The notes below the pieces were generated by a model. It saw nothing but the letters and a program-made list of their open reading frames with translations. It did no database searches and was not told the DNA's origin. DNA of 64,000 nt from Aquilonibacter sp963703325 (GTDB taxonomy: Bacteria > Vulcanimicrobiota > Vulcanimicrobiia > Vulcanimicrobiales > Vulcanimicrobiaceae): contig OY969805.1 of the NCBI GenBank assembly GCA_963703325.1, forward strand, positions 1,364,001 to 1,428,000. The letters are read 5' to 3'. A program made the translations under genes and the position numbers. Positions 17,407 to 25,523 of the stretch are shown here, piece by piece (position 1 is the first letter of the stretch; every line of letters begins with the position of its first letter).

Positions 17407-17471
17407 GGTCGCACGTCTTCTGCGCAGTCGCATTTACTTCTGTACGGTCGCTTGAGCTTCTGTAATTCACA
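17407..17471 (-). repeat. Right transposon end with three closely spaced TnsB-type sites
   Basis: Direct repeats GGTCGCACGTCTTCTG (17407), AGTCGCATTTACTTCTG (17426) and GGTCGCTTGAGCTTCTG (17446), spaced 19-20 bp, end in TTCACA at 17471. They are the inverse of the left-end sites. Close spacing on the right and wide spacing on the left is the Tn7 pattern. The rest of 17198-17406 shows no gene that I can support. Confidence 0.85.
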
Positions 17472-17529
17472 CGGCGATTCATCAGACCCGAACGTCTGTT
17501 CGCCCTTTCCCGCGTCACCCTCAACGGGG

Positions 17530-17559
17530 TATAGTGGTGGGAAGTGGTGGTAAGTGGTG
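17530..17559 (+). promoter_or_regulatory. Candidate -10 box and MraZ-binding repeats
   Basis: AGTGGTG is repeated three times with a 10-bp period (17533, 17543, 17553), the layout of MraZ operator boxes. TATAGT at 17530-17535 overlaps the first repeat and is a candidate -10; a good -35 is not visible. MraZ is expected to repress its own cluster from this site. The transposon ends 58 bp upstream. Confidence 0.75.
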
Positions 17560-17574
17560 CTTCGGGGAGGGATC

Positions 17575-18018
17575 TTGCACGCGGAGCTGCCGCGCTTTAC
17601 GGGTTCGGTGGAGCATGCCCTCGATGAGAAAGGGCGCCTCATCGTCCCTGCGCGCTTTCGGGAACGGCTTGGGGCGGGCTTCGTCATCACGATTGCTCAG
17701 CCTGAGCCATGCCTTGCGCTCTACCCCAGCGTTACGTGGGCCGAGTTCTGCACGCGCCTGGAGGAAGCTCCTCGCAAAGATGAGCGTTTCCGTCGCCTTG
17801 TGCGCAACATCTTCGCACATACAGAGGAAGTGGCGTGCGATGGACAAGGGCGACTGCTGATCCCGGCCGCCCAGCGCGGCTACGCCTCCATCGACCGCGA
17901 TGTCGTGTCGATCGGCGCCCTCACCCGCGTCGAGATCTGGGCCAAAGAACAATATTCCGCGCACGCTGCGCCGGAGGGCGAGGTGGCCGAGTTCATGGCC
18001 GACCTCGGGCTCTTCTGA
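17575..18018 (+). CDS. mraZ: MraZ transcriptional regulator
   Basis: 147 aa from TTG 17575. Two copies of the SpoVT-AbrB-like MraZ fold are visible: FTGSVEHALDEKGRLIVPARFR near the N-terminus and VACDGQGRLLIPAAQR in the second half, each with the diagnostic D-x-KGR/GQGR and P-A-R motifs. MraZ forms ring oligomers that bind repeats upstream of the dcw operon. The TTG start is preferred because GGGGAGG lies 4 nt upstream, whereas the GTG at 17554 is inside the operator repeats and has no ribosome-binding site. rsmH follows after 12 nt. Confidence 0.9.
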   Translation: MHAELPRFTGSVEHALDEKGRLIVPARFRERLGAGFVITIAQPEPCLALYPSVTWAEFCTRLEEAPRKDERFRRLVRNIFAHTEEVACDGQGRLLIPAAQRGYASIDRDVVSIGALTRVEIWAKEQYSAHAAPEGEVAEFMADLGLF

Positions 18019-18030
18019 TGGGATGCCTCC

Positions 18031-18903
18031 ATGATGCACGTCTCGGTCTTGCTCGATGTGGCGATCGACTACTTGGCGATCCGGCCGGATGGGACGTACG
18101 TCGATGCAACCTTTGGTGCGGGTGGGCACACGAAAGCGATTCTTTCGAAATTGCAAACCGGCCGGTTGATCGCCATCGATGCGGATCCCGACGCGATTGC
18201 ACGCGCGCAAACGATCTCGGATCCATCCTTTACTTTCGTCCAAGCGAATTTCTCGGAACTTCGTCGAGTGTTGAGCGACTGCGGGGTGGCGCAGGTCGAC
18301 GGAGTGCTCTTCGATTTGGGAGTTTCGTCGATGCAGTTAGATAATGCAGAGCGCGGCTTCTCGTTTCGCGACAGCGCGCCGCTCGATATGCGCATGAACC
18401 CGTACGCGGGTCGCAGCGCCTACGACATCCTCACCTCCGCGAGCGAACGCGAGCTGGCGGATATCTTCTTTAATTACGGCGAAGAGCGCGCGGCGCGGCG
18501 CATCGCGCATGCGATCGTCGAACGGCGCAGCGCCGGTAAACTCCCGAAGACGACCCACGAGTTCGCGCAGTTCGTCTCAGGCGTCGTGCATCGTCCGGGC
18601 AAGCGCGAACGAATCCATCCCGCCACGCGCGTCTTTCAAGCGCTGCGCATCGCGGTCAACGACGAGCTCGGGGCGTTGCGCCAAGGTATCGTCGAGGCGG
18701 TTGACCTGCTGCGCGCCGGCGGCCGTATCGTCGCAATCAGTTTTCATTCGCTCGAAGATCGCATCGTGAAGCAAACCTTCCGCGATGACGATCGTCTCGA
18801 CGTGCTCACCAAAAAGCCGCTCGTGCCCGACGCGCGCGAGATGGCGGAGAACCCCCGCGCACGCAGCGCCAAACTGCGTGCCGCGCAACGGAAGGCGAGT
18901 TAA
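18031..18903 (+). CDS. rsmH: 16S rRNA (cytosine-1402 N4) methyltransferase RsmH
   Basis: 290 aa. RsmH methylates C1402 of 16S rRNA with S-adenosylmethionine. Diagnostic motifs are HVSVLLDVAIDYL at the start, the SAM-binding YVDATFGAGGHTKAIL (about 24-38), FDLGVSSMQLD near residue 95, and the C-terminal ISFHSLEDRIVKQ. Length is close to the usual 300-310. The ATG at 18031 is followed at once by a second ATG; either could be used. It lies between mraZ and the ftsL-like gene as in most dcw clusters. Confidence 0.95.
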   Translation: MMHVSVLLDVAIDYLAIRPDGTYVDATFGAGGHTKAILSKLQTGRLIAIDADPDAIARAQTISDPSFTFVQANFSELRRVLSDCGVAQVDGVLFDLGVSSMQLDNAERGFSFRDSAPLDMRMNPYAGRSAYDILTSASERELADIFFNYGEERAARRIAHAIVERRSAGKLPKTTHEFAQFVSGVVHRPGKRERIHPATRVFQALRIAVNDELGALRQGIVEAVDLLRAGGRIVAISFHSLEDRIVKQTFRDDDRLDVLTKKPLVPDAREMAENPRARSAKLRAAQRKAS

Positions 18904-18906
18904 CCC

Positions 18907-19332
18907 ATGGCCCTGGCTCAACCCAAAGTCGATCACCGCCCGCGCATCAAAAATCCACGCAGCGCCCGCACCGCCACCCAAACCCGCATCGTTAAAACGA
19001 CACGCGCTCGCTATACCGCCGTCGTGCGCGTGACCACCGGCTTGTGCATCGCACTGGCCGGCTTGATGCTCTACGTGTTGCTCCTCTCCAACACCACGAG
19101 CCTCACCTATGCGGTCGATAAAGCGCATCACCAACGCGACGCGCTGCAAGAGCAAACCGCGCGGCTCGACGATCGCATCGCACAAGCCAGCTCCGAAGAG
19201 CGGCTCGCCGGCATCGCCGCGAGCCTGCATATGCGCGATGCGCAGACCTTTGCGGTCGTGCACCTCGACTCACCACCGCTGGTTGCGAAATCGAGGATAC
19301 CGCTCTTCGATACTATCGCTGCCTGGTTCTAG
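18907..19332 (+). CDS. ftsL: FtsL-like division protein
   Basis: 141 aa. A basic cytoplasmic N-terminus (about 1-45) is followed by one transmembrane helix (TGLCIALAGLMLYVLLL) and a coiled-coil-like periplasmic part (LQEQTARLDDRIAQASSEERLAGIAA). FtsL proteins are poorly conserved, so assignment rests on topology and position between rsmH and ftsI. FtsL, with FtsB and FtsQ, activates the FtsWI septal synthase. It starts 3 nt after the rsmH stop and ends 3 nt before ftsI. Confidence 0.75.
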   Translation: MALAQPKVDHRPRIKNPRSARTATQTRIVKTTRARYTAVVRVTTGLCIALAGLMLYVLLLSNTTSLTYAVDKAHHQRDALQEQTARLDDRIAQASSEERLAGIAASLHMRDAQTFAVVHLDSPPLVAKSRIPLFDTIAAWF

Positions 19333-19335
19333 CTG

Positions 19336-21063
19336 GTGGCGCGCTCGCTGCTTCACAACCGAGCCTTCGCGCGTGTCGCACCGATGCGCGCGAAACTGTT
19401 TTTCTATCTATGCGCGTTGATGGCCGCGTATCTCTGCGGGCGCCTCTATCTCGTCCAAGTCGTGCAAGGACCCAGTCTCGCCGCCAAGGCGCTCGCACAG
19501 CGCTCCGATACGGTCGAGGTGTTTGCGCGGCGCGGATTCATTGCCGATCGCAACGGCACGGTGTTGGTGCGCTCTCTCCCCTCCGAGAGCGTCTATGCCG
19601 TGCCGCACGACCTTACCGATCCCGATGCTACCGTCGCCAAACTGCAAGCGATTTTCGGCAAACTCGATCCGCCGACGATCGCCGAACTGCACGACAAGAC
19701 GCTGTGGTTCGTGTGGATCGCGCGCAAAGTGCCGGTCGAAGTCGCCGATCGCGTGCGCAAAGCCGATCTCGGCGGCGTCGCGCTCAAAGAAGAGCCGACC
19801 GGCAAACGCATCGATATGGTCGGCAACATGGCCTCGACCGTGCTCGGCTTCGTCGGCACCGACGAAAACGGGCTCTCCGGGCTCGAGTATCAATTCGACG
19901 ATCTGCTGCGCGGGCAATCCGGGCAGGTCACGCTTGAAACCGATGATTTCGGCCGGCCCATTCCGTTCGGGCACGAAAGCGTGGTCAAGGCCGCGCAGCC
20001 CGGTCTCTCCCTCGAACTAACCATCGATTCGTACCTGCAGTTCGTCACCGAAGAAGCGCTCGATCAAGAAGTCGCGAAGTATCACGCGAGAGACGGTACC
20101 GCGATCGTAATGGATCCGTGGACCGGTGAGATCCTGGCTATGGCGAACATCCCGCACTTCGATCCGAACCACTTCTGGAAATACCCGCAGCGCAACTACG
20201 ATGACCGCGCCGTGGCGGATACCTACGAGCCCGGATCGACGTTCAAATTGGTGACGGCCGCGGCCGCGCTTGCCTCGGGTCGTGTGAATCTGCAAACGCG
20301 CTTCCCGGCGCGCGAAACGCTCACGCTCGACGGCCACACGATTCACAACGCCGACGACGACATGCCGGTGCGCGGCACCACCGAGACGCTCGAAGAGATC
20401 GTCGAGTATTCGCACAACGTCGGCGCGGCCGAAGTCGGCCTTGCAACCGGCCAACAAAATTTCTACGACATGGAACGCAACGGCGGATTCGGTACCGCTA
20501 GTGACGTCGAGTTGCCGGGCGAGAGTCCGGGCATCGTGCCCGCGCCGGAGCAGTGGAGCGAACTCTCACTGCCGACGATGGCGTTCGGCCAAGGTGTCTC
20601 GGTGACGCCGATCGCGATGGCGCGCTACTACTGCGCGATTGCCAATGGCGGCATGCTGCTGCGCCCGCGCATCGTGCAAGCAATCGAAGATCAACAGGGC
20701 CACGTGCTCTATCAATATCCAACCGAAGTCGAGCATCGCGTCTTCTCCGAAAAGATCGCAGCGGAGTTGCGGACCTTCTTGCGTGCGGTTGTGACCAGCG
20801 GCACCGGCAAAGACGTCGCGCAGATTCCCGGCTACACCACTGCCGGCAAAACCGGCACCGCGCAGATGGTGGTCAACGGGCAGTATTCGGCCGGCGCGTA
20901 CGCCGCGTCGTTCATCGGCATGATACCAGCCGAACATCCGCGCTACGTCATCTACGTGAAGATCGAAGATCCGCAGGGCGCGTACTACGGCGGCACGGTC
21001 GCCGGGCCGGTCTTTACGCGGATCGCGCGCGAAGCGATGCTGCACGCGGGTGTGCTTCCGTGA
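19336..21063 (+). CDS. ftsI: Penicillin-binding protein FtsI (septal transpeptidase)
   Basis: 575 aa. Class B PBP that cross-links septal peptidoglycan in the periplasm. There is one N-terminal membrane anchor (FFYLCALMAAYLCGRLYLVQ), a pedestal domain with RGFIADRNGTVL near 62, then the transpeptidase domain: active-site S-T-F-K in YEPGSTFKLV, S-H-N in VEYSHNVGA, and KTGTA in GKTGTAQMV. There is no C-terminal PASTA domain. GTG start at 19336. The stop overlaps murE by 4 nt (GTGA). Confidence 0.92.
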   Translation: MARSLLHNRAFARVAPMRAKLFFYLCALMAAYLCGRLYLVQVVQGPSLAAKALAQRSDTVEVFARRGFIADRNGTVLVRSLPSESVYAVPHDLTDPDATVAKLQAIFGKLDPPTIAELHDKTLWFVWIARKVPVEVADRVRKADLGGVALKEEPTGKRIDMVGNMASTVLGFVGTDENGLSGLEYQFDDLLRGQSGQVTLETDDFGRPIPFGHESVVKAAQPGLSLELTIDSYLQFVTEEALDQEVAKYHARDGTAIVMDPWTGEILAMANIPHFDPNHFWKYPQRNYDDRAVADTYEPGSTFKLVTAAAALASGRVNLQTRFPARETLTLDGHTIHNADDDMPVRGTTETLEEIVEYSHNVGAAEVGLATGQQNFYDMERNGGFGTASDVELPGESPGIVPAPEQWSELSLPTMAFGQGVSVTPIAMARYYCAIANGGMLLRPRIVQAIEDQQGHVLYQYPTEVEHRVFSEKIAAELRTFLRAVVTSGTGKDVAQIPGYTTAGKTGTAQMVVNGQYSAGAYAASFIGMIPAEHPRYVIYVKIEDPQGAYYGGTVAGPVFTRIAREAMLHAGVLP

Positions 21064-22511
21064 CGATCGCGCAGCTCGTCGCGCGCTTGCCCGCAAGCAC
21101 GCGCGTCATCGGCGATGCTACGCGCGAGATCGCCGCCGTCGAGATCGATTCGCGCCGGGTCACGCCCGGCGCGCTCTTCGTCGCGGTGCCCGGCGAACAC
21201 ACCGACGGACACGTGTACGTGGATGCGGCAATTACGCGTGGTGCCGTCGCCGTCGTGGTTGAAGAAGCGCGGGCGCTGAGCGTGCCCGACGGCGTCACCG
21301 CCATTGCCGTACCGGATACGCGACGCGCATTGTCGGTGCTCGCGGCAGCATTCTACGGCGATCCCTCGCGCACGCTCGACGTGCTCGGCGTCACCGGCAC
21401 CAACGGCAAGACCACGACCACGCGCATGATCGCGGCGATCCTCGAAGCCTCCGCCCGTCCGTGCGGCGTGATCGGTACGGTCGGCGCGCAGTTTCGCGAC
21501 AAGAGTTGGACGCTCGAGAACACCACGCCGCTGCCGCCGGAGTTGCATGGCTTGCTCGCGCAGATGAAGGAACTCGGCGCGTGGGCAGTCGCGATGGAAG
21601 TCAGTTCACACGCGCTCGCGCTCGATCGCGTCGAGGACGTGCACTTTCGCGTCGCTGCGCTGACCAACATCACGCGCGATCATCTCGACTTTCATCAGAC
21701 TCTCGAAGCCTATGCGGCTGCCAAGCATCGTCTGTTCGGCATGACGCAAGCCGCGGTGCTCAACATCGACGACGAGCACGGCGCGCGCTGGTACGGCGAA
21801 ATCCGGCACCGCATGCCCGCGCTCTCGTACTCGCTGCACGGCGAGGCCGACCTGGTCGCGCGCAACGTGGTGACCGGCGCGTCAGGCTCGACCTTCGAGG
21901 TCGACGGTGTCGCGATGCGCGTCCATCTGCCCGGCTTTTTCAACCTATCGAATGCGCTCGCCGCGATCGGTGTGGCGCGCACGCTCGGCATCGATCTCGC
22001 GACCGCGGCGCATGGGCTCGATGTGCTCGAACGGGTGCCTGGTCGAATGGAGCACGTCAGCGGCGGCGACGTCGATGTCGTCGTCGACTACTCGCACACG
22101 CCCGACTCGCTGGAGAACGCGCTGCTCGCGCTGCGCGAAACGACGGAGCGCGGGCTGGCAGTCGTGTTCGGCTGCGGCGGCGATCGCGATCGCGGCAAGC
22201 GCCCCGAAATGGGCCGTGTCGCCGCGACCTACGCCGATCGCATCTACGTGACCAGCGACAATCCGCGCAGCGAATCACCAGCGGCGATCGTCGCCGAGAT
22301 CGAAGCCGGCATCGGTGCGCATGCGCACGTGGTCGAGGTCGATCGGCGGGCGGCGATTCTGCGCGCGATCGACGAGGCCGCGCCGGGTGACGTGGTGCTC
22401 ATCGCGGGCAAGGGGCACGAGACGTATCAAATCATCGGCGGCCAGACGCTGCCGTTCGACGACGCCGACGTGGCGCGCCAGGCGTTGGCCGCGCGAGGCG
22501 CGCGCACATGA
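21060..22511 (+). CDS. murE: UDP-MurNAc-tripeptide synthetase MurE
   Basis: 483 aa from GTG 21060. MurE adds the third stem amino acid in the cytoplasm. Motifs: Mur-ligase ATP site GVTGTNGKTTTTR, the HLDFHQT and YSHTPDSLENAL segments, and DNPR in YVTSDNPRSESP, which in known MurE enzymes marks meso-diaminopimelate specificity. I therefore infer DAP-type peptidoglycan. A far longer in-frame reading frame begins within ftsI, but the family starts near 21060, where GTGA overlaps the ftsI stop. It overlaps murF by 4 nt. Confidence 0.95.
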   Translation: MTIAQLVARLPASTRVIGDATREIAAVEIDSRRVTPGALFVAVPGEHTDGHVYVDAAITRGAVAVVVEEARALSVPDGVTAIAVPDTRRALSVLAAAFYGDPSRTLDVLGVTGTNGKTTTTRMIAAILEASARPCGVIGTVGAQFRDKSWTLENTTPLPPELHGLLAQMKELGAWAVAMEVSSHALALDRVEDVHFRVAALTNITRDHLDFHQTLEAYAAAKHRLFGMTQAAVLNIDDEHGARWYGEIRHRMPALSYSLHGEADLVARNVVTGASGSTFEVDGVAMRVHLPGFFNLSNALAAIGVARTLGIDLATAAHGLDVLERVPGRMEHVSGGDVDVVVDYSHTPDSLENALLALRETTERGLAVVFGCGGDRDRGKRPEMGRVAATYADRIYVTSDNPRSESPAAIVAEIEAGIGAHAHVVEVDRRAAILRAIDEAAPGDVVLIAGKGHETYQIIGGQTLPFDDADVARQALAARGART

Positions 22512-23887
22512 AGCTAACCTTCGAAGAGGCGGTGAAAGCGACCGGCGCGCAAGTGCTCGACATCGACGCGTTGCCGGCGTACGTCGAGGTCGGCACCGAC
22601 ACGCGCACGATCGTATCGGGCCAAACATTCCTGGCGCTGCGCGGCGAGCACTTCGACGGACACGCGTACACGCGAGAGGCGGTCGAGCGCGGCGCGACGT
22701 TGCTGATCGTCGACGATCCCGACGCAGCCGTGCCCGGCACGACGACGCTAGTGGTCGAGAACACGCTGCAGGCCTTCCTCGCGCTCGCGAGTGCATCACG
22801 CGCGCTGTTTCGCGGCCGCGTGCTGGCGATCACCGGCAGCGCGGGCAAGACTACCACCAAGGCGTTCGCCGCGCAGCTACTGGCCGTACGGTACGGCACG
22901 CGCATCCTCGCCGCGCCGGCCAACGAAAACAACGAGATCGGCGTGAGCAAGTTGCTGCTCGCCGCCGACAACGACAAGCACGACGTGCTGGTGGTCGAGC
23001 TGGGCGCGCGGCACTACGGGGATATCGGAGTGCTGGCTCGCGCCGCGCGACCGGACCTCGCGATTCTCACCAACGTCGGCGATGCGCACCTCGAGATCAT
23101 GGGGACGCGCGAACGGCTCGAAGAGACGAAGTGGGCGATCTTCTCGACCGGTGCGCGCGCGATTCTCAACGCGCAGGACGTCACCTCGATTCGCCGCGCG
23201 CCCTCGCTTGCGCGGCCGGCGCACTGGTTCTTTTCCGGCGGCGTCGGCAGCGATATTCCGATGCACGGCCGCGTTAGCGCGATTGCCGGCGCGCAACACT
23301 GGCTCGAGATCGACGGCGATCGCGACGACGCCTACACCATCGATGCGCGCGTACCGGGCGTGCACAATCGCGCCAATCTCGCCGCGGCGATTGCGGCGGC
23401 GCGCGAGTACGGCATCGAGCCGCAGCAAATCGTCGACGCGATTCCGGAAATCGAATTGCCGCAGGGGCGCTACGAGCGCATCGCGCTCCCCAACGGCGTG
23501 GTGCTCATCTACGACGCGTACAACGCGAATGCAGCCGGAATGATGGCCGCACTCGATGCTTTCGCGGTGGAAGGTGCGGGACGCCGCATCGCGCTGCTTG
23601 CAAGCATGGCCGAGCTTGGCGAGGGAGCCGCGGATTTACATCGACGGGTCGGCGGTCACGCCGCCGCGACCAAGGTCGATGTGATGCTGGTGGGCGGTGA
23701 GTTCGCGGGCGAACTCGCGCTCGGTGCGCGGCGCGCAGGGTTGCCCTCGGAGCGCATCGTGCCGTTCATGTCGAACGAGCAGGCGGCAAGCTGGGTGCGC
23801 AGCAACGCGCGCGCCGGCGATGCGGTGTTGTTGAAGGGATCGCGCAAATACAAGTTAGAGGAAATCGTCGAGGAGTTACGGCGTTGA
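22508..23887 (+). CDS. murF: UDP-MurNAc-pentapeptide synthetase MurF
   Basis: 459 aa. MurF ligates D-Ala-D-Ala to the UDP-MurNAc-tripeptide. An N-terminal substrate domain (DTRTIVSGQTFLALRGEHFDGH) is followed by the ATP-binding ITGSAGKTTTKAF near residue 110, NNEIGVSKLLL near 140, and a C-terminal domain with YNANAAGM. Length fits the usual 450-470. The start ATG overlaps the murE stop (ATGA), and the stop overlaps the TTG of the CofE-like gene (TTGA). Confidence 0.94.
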   Translation: MKLTFEEAVKATGAQVLDIDALPAYVEVGTDTRTIVSGQTFLALRGEHFDGHAYTREAVERGATLLIVDDPDAAVPGTTTLVVENTLQAFLALASASRALFRGRVLAITGSAGKTTTKAFAAQLLAVRYGTRILAAPANENNEIGVSKLLLAADNDKHDVLVVELGARHYGDIGVLARAARPDLAILTNVGDAHLEIMGTRERLEETKWAIFSTGARAILNAQDVTSIRRAPSLARPAHWFFSGGVGSDIPMHGRVSAIAGAQHWLEIDGDRDDAYTIDARVPGVHNRANLAAAIAAAREYGIEPQQIVDAIPEIELPQGRYERIALPNGVVLIYDAYNANAAGMMAALDAFAVEGAGRRIALLASMAELGEGAADLHRRVGGHAAATKVDVMLVGGEFAGELALGARRAGLPSERIVPFMSNEQAASWVRSNARAGDAVLLKGSRKYKLEEIVEELRR

Positions 23888-24558
23888 CGGCTACGCGCAT
23901 CGACGGAGTGGTGGCGATCCCGGTCCGCACGCGCATTGTGCGCGAAGGCGACGATCTCGCCGCGCTCGTGGCGGCGGCGGTGCACGGCATCGCGCGCGCC
24001 GGTGACGTTATTGCCGTCTCGGAAACCGCGGTCGCGATTGCGCAAGGCGAGTTCGTGGTTGCCGAACACATTCGCCCGTCGCGTCTGGCGTACGTCCTTG
24101 CTCGGCAGGCCGGTCCGATGGCGACGGTGAGTCAGCCCGAATCGGTGCAGCTCGTGATCGATCGTGTCGGGACCTGGCGGGTGTTTTATGCCGCGGTCAT
24201 GCACGCGCTCGGGCGCCTCGCCGGCAAGCGCGGCGTGTTTTACGAACACATGGGTGAAGCGATTGCCGCCATCGATGGGTACACCGGCACGATGCCGCCC
24301 TACGAGCGCGCGATCGTCTTGGCACCGCGCGATCCCGACGGCGTGAGCGAAGCGATTGCGGCGGTGACCGGCGCCGGCTGCTCTGTCGTCGATGCCAACG
24401 ATTTACACAAAGCTAAAGTGCTCGGCGCGTCGCGCGGCGTCGATCGCGCCGTGGTCGAAGAAGCGCTGCTCGAGAATCCGCACGGTAACGGCGACGAACA
24501 GACGCCGATCGTCGTGTTGAAGTGGCGTGCAGCCGGGAAGAATCCGTTGCAATGCTAG
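23884..24558 (+). CDS. CofE-like (coenzyme F420-0:L-glutamate ligase domain) protein
   Basis: 224 aa, TTG start overlapping murF. The N-terminal half matches the F420-0:glutamate ligase family (PF01996): RTRIVREGDDLAALV, GDVIAVSETAVAIAQGEFV, then a segment ILAPRDPDGVSEAIAAVTGAGCSVVDANDLHKAKVLGAS that is CofE-like. CofE adds glutamates to coenzyme F420 in the cytoplasm. This copy sits between murF and mraY, where an F420 enzyme is not expected, so it may instead act on a wall precursor or be a local neofunctionalised ligase; that is inference. It overlaps mraY by 7 nt. Confidence 0.72.
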   Translation: MTATRIDGVVAIPVRTRIVREGDDLAALVAAAVHGIARAGDVIAVSETAVAIAQGEFVVAEHIRPSRLAYVLARQAGPMATVSQPESVQLVIDRVGTWRVFYAAVMHALGRLAGKRGVFYEHMGEAIAAIDGYTGTMPPYERAIVLAPRDPDGVSEAIAAVTGAGCSVVDANDLHKAKVLGASRGVDRAVVEEALLENPHGNGDEQTPIVVLKWRAAGKNPLQC

Positions 24559-25523
24559 GGCCGGATGGTTGGCTCGCGGCGGTGCATGCGGGCGGCGGTT
24601 TCATCCTGGCCGTGGTGACCGGGTTGATCGCGCTTCCGCTGTTGCGCCGGTTCCAGGTGCATCAACATGCCTATGAAGACGCGCCGGCCTCCCATCAGGC
24701 AAAAACGGGAACGCCGACGATGGGCGGCATCGTCTTTATCGTCCCGTTTCTCTTCCCGGTCTTCGCGACGCGTACGGCGCTCGTGCTCCCGCTCTGCTTC
24801 TTGATCGTTGCGTGCGGCGCAATCGGCATGGTCGACGACATCCTCGGCATCACGCGCGGCCGCAATCAGGGCTTGCGTGCAAGCACCAAGTTGCTCTTGA
24901 GCGCGGTGGTCGCGATCATCTTTTTGCGTTTGATCTCGGCCTCGGACGCGTTCTTTCCGCGCGACGTGATCTTTCACACCGGCACCTACGCGCTGATGGT
25001 GCCGCACTGGCTCTGGCTCGTGCTCGGCATCCTGGCCGTGACCGGCACGATTCACGCCGTCAATCTCACCGACGGGCTCGACGGCCTTGCGACCGGGACG
25101 ATGATTCCGCCGCTGCTGGTCTTTGGTCTCAACTTTATGCCGGGCTTTTCGCACGTCGCGCAAGACGCGTCGCTGCTCGGCCTCGGCGCGTGTGTGGCGT
25201 TTTTGCTCTTCAACCGCTATCCGGCCAAGATGTTCATGGGCGACACGGGCTCGCTTGCACTCGGTGCATTGCTGTCAGGCGTGGCGATACTCGAAGGCGA
25301 AATGCTGCTGCTGATTCTGATCGGTGGGGTCTTTGTGGCCGAAGCACTTTCGGTTATTCTGCAAGTGAGCTATTTCAAAATGACGGGCGGGAGGCGTATC
25401 TTTCGCATGAGCCCATTGCACCACCACTTCGAGCTGGGCGGTTGGCCCGAGACCAAGGTCACGGCACGTTTTTGGACCGCTTCGCTCGTGCTCTCCGCAA
25501 TCGGATGGTTTGTCGTACGATGA
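24552..25523 (+). CDS. mraY: Phospho-MurNAc-pentapeptide transferase MraY
   Basis: 323 aa from ATG 24552. MraY makes lipid I on the inner membrane. About ten hydrophobic segments are visible, with family motifs: HQAKTGTPTMGGIVF, the acidic VDDILG near 96, NLTDGLDGLATG and the C-terminal MSPLHHHFELGGWPETKVTARFW. The earlier in-frame GTG at 24522 lies inside the preceding gene. Its stop overlaps the murD start by 3 nt. Confidence 0.95.
   Translation: MLGPDGWLAAVHAGGGFILAVVTGLIALPLLRRFQVHQHAYEDAPASHQAKTGTPTMGGIVFIVPFLFPVFATRTALVLPLCFLIVACGAIGMVDDILGITRGRNQGLRASTKLLLSAVVAIIFLRLISASDAFFPRDVIFHTGTYALMVPHWLWLVLGILAVTGTIHAVNLTDGLDGLATGTMIPPLLVFGLNFMPGFSHVAQDASLLGLGACVAFLLFNRYPAKMFMGDTGSLALGALLSGVAILEGEMLLLILIGGVFVAEALSVILQVSYFKMTGGRRIFRMSPLHHHFELGGWPETKVTARFWTASLVLSAIGWFVVR

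Larger units (their letters stand above)
2921..17471. mobile_element. Tn7-like transposon with TnsABC and a defence-gene cargo
   Basis: The left end reads TGTGAAGTCCAGAAG from 2921. The reverse complement of the right end (terminating at 17471) reads TGTGAATTACAGAAG. Each end carries three related repeats (see the end features). The element encodes TnsA, TnsB, TnsC, a HEPN/Abi_C-like protein, and minus-strand cargo of ATPase/protease, nuclease and GHKL genes. It interrupts the doxX-like gene and ends 58 bp before a candidate mraZ -10 box. The 5 bp directly outside the two ends differ (TCAGC and CGGCG); a second CGGCG lies at 2911-2915, 5 bp further out on the left, so the target duplication is unclear. 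The interior is visibly less GC-rich than the flanks. No TniQ/TnsD gene is seen inside. Confidence 0.9.

Noticed and set aside
20553..21059. Long N-terminal extension of murE into ftsI
   Set aside because: The extension is an Arg-rich out-of-frame read of ftsI; family alignment and GTGA overlap place the start at 21060.
22315..23277. A 320-codon plus-strand reading frame within murE and murF
   Set aside because: Arg/Ala-rich, frame-shifted product of the real murE and murF genes.
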